Assembly (NCBI RefSeq): GCF_001424225.1
Contig: NZ_LMOR01000004.1
Span: forward strand, 894,485 to 958,484
Length of the DNA stretch: 64,000 nt
Direction: 5' to 3'
DNA from: Microbacterium sp. Leaf151
Lineage (GTDB): Bacteria; Actinomycetota; Actinomycetes; Actinomycetales; Microbacteriaceae
A model generated the notes under the pieces. That model worked only from the letters and a program-made list of their open reading frames with translations, made no database searches and was not told the origin of the DNA. Each line of letters starts with the position of its first letter. Position 1 is the stretch's first letter. Both the position numbers and the translations under genes were made by a program. Shown here in pieces: positions 63,905-64,000 of the stretch.

Positions 63905-64000
63905 CCGCCGCCGGGTGACGGCGCTGACCCGCGGCTACGACCGAAGCGACGGTCGATCACGCGGAGCGGAAGCCGTGGGCGTCGGTGGTGCGTCCGTCGC

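Overview
This 64 kb window comes from a high-GC Gram-positive chromosome, most likely Microbacterium or a close relative in Microbacteriaceae. The basis is about 70% GC by eye, actinobacterial codon use, Microbacteriaceae-type families (three DUF7882-like paralogues, DUF3072, DUF6421, DUF1304, DUF4916-type Nudix), TreXYZ trehalose synthesis, an Lhr/Nei2 repair pair and many starts that look leaderless. No phage, insertion sequence, CRISPR array or rRNA operon was seen. It reads as ordinary chromosome with a few accessory islands.

Layout. 1-7.1 kb: tail of a TPR-like protein, SprT-like metalloprotein, ComB-like phosphatase, a LuxR-type two-component pair, and an Lrp/AsnC regulator divergent from a DUF6421 gene followed by an SDR. 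7.4-18.9 kb: MFS transporter, SWIM/SNF2 helicase, threonine aldolase, M3 peptidase, Nudix protein, serine esterase and an ABC-F ATPase with a probable regulatory leader peptide. 19-24.6 kb: giant Lhr helicase and Nei2 glycosylase. 25-28.6 kb: small genes (hexapeptide protein, DUF1304, HTH-less LysR-like protein, glutamine amidotransferase, TspO). 28.8-37.5 kb: GH36 alpha-galactosidase and the glgX(treX)-treY-treZ operon, which makes trehalose from alpha-glucan.

37.6-43.9 kb: a coupled pair of unknown genes, a small alarmone synthetase with a 45-aa upstream gene, three DUF7882-like paralogues in about 1.1 kb, a small helical protein, two divergent MarR regulators, DUF3072 and an alpha/beta hydrolase. 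This looks like an uncharacterised stress-related island. 44-50.5 kb: a DeoR-controlled sugar locus with binding protein, two permeases, class II aldolase and an ADP-dependent (archaeal-type) sugar kinase, but no ABC ATPase. 50.6-57.5 kb: a Tat-exported 962-aa protein with two seven-bladed RCC1 propellers divergent from an AraC regulator, then a PQQ-type sugar dehydrogenase lipoprotein, DUF1206 and PAP2 membrane proteins. 57.7-64 kb: DUF2520/panC/panB pantothenate operon, lipoprotein, tRNA-Ser(CGA), lactate dehydrogenase and radA.

The most notable non-gene signals are a 71-bp near-palindromic intergenic repeat present twice (26711-26781 and 62389-62459), a leader peptide with competing hairpins before the ABC-F gene, -10-like hexamers placed 6-7 bases before the start codon of roughly twenty genes, and strong over-use of the word GGATGCC/GGCATCC.
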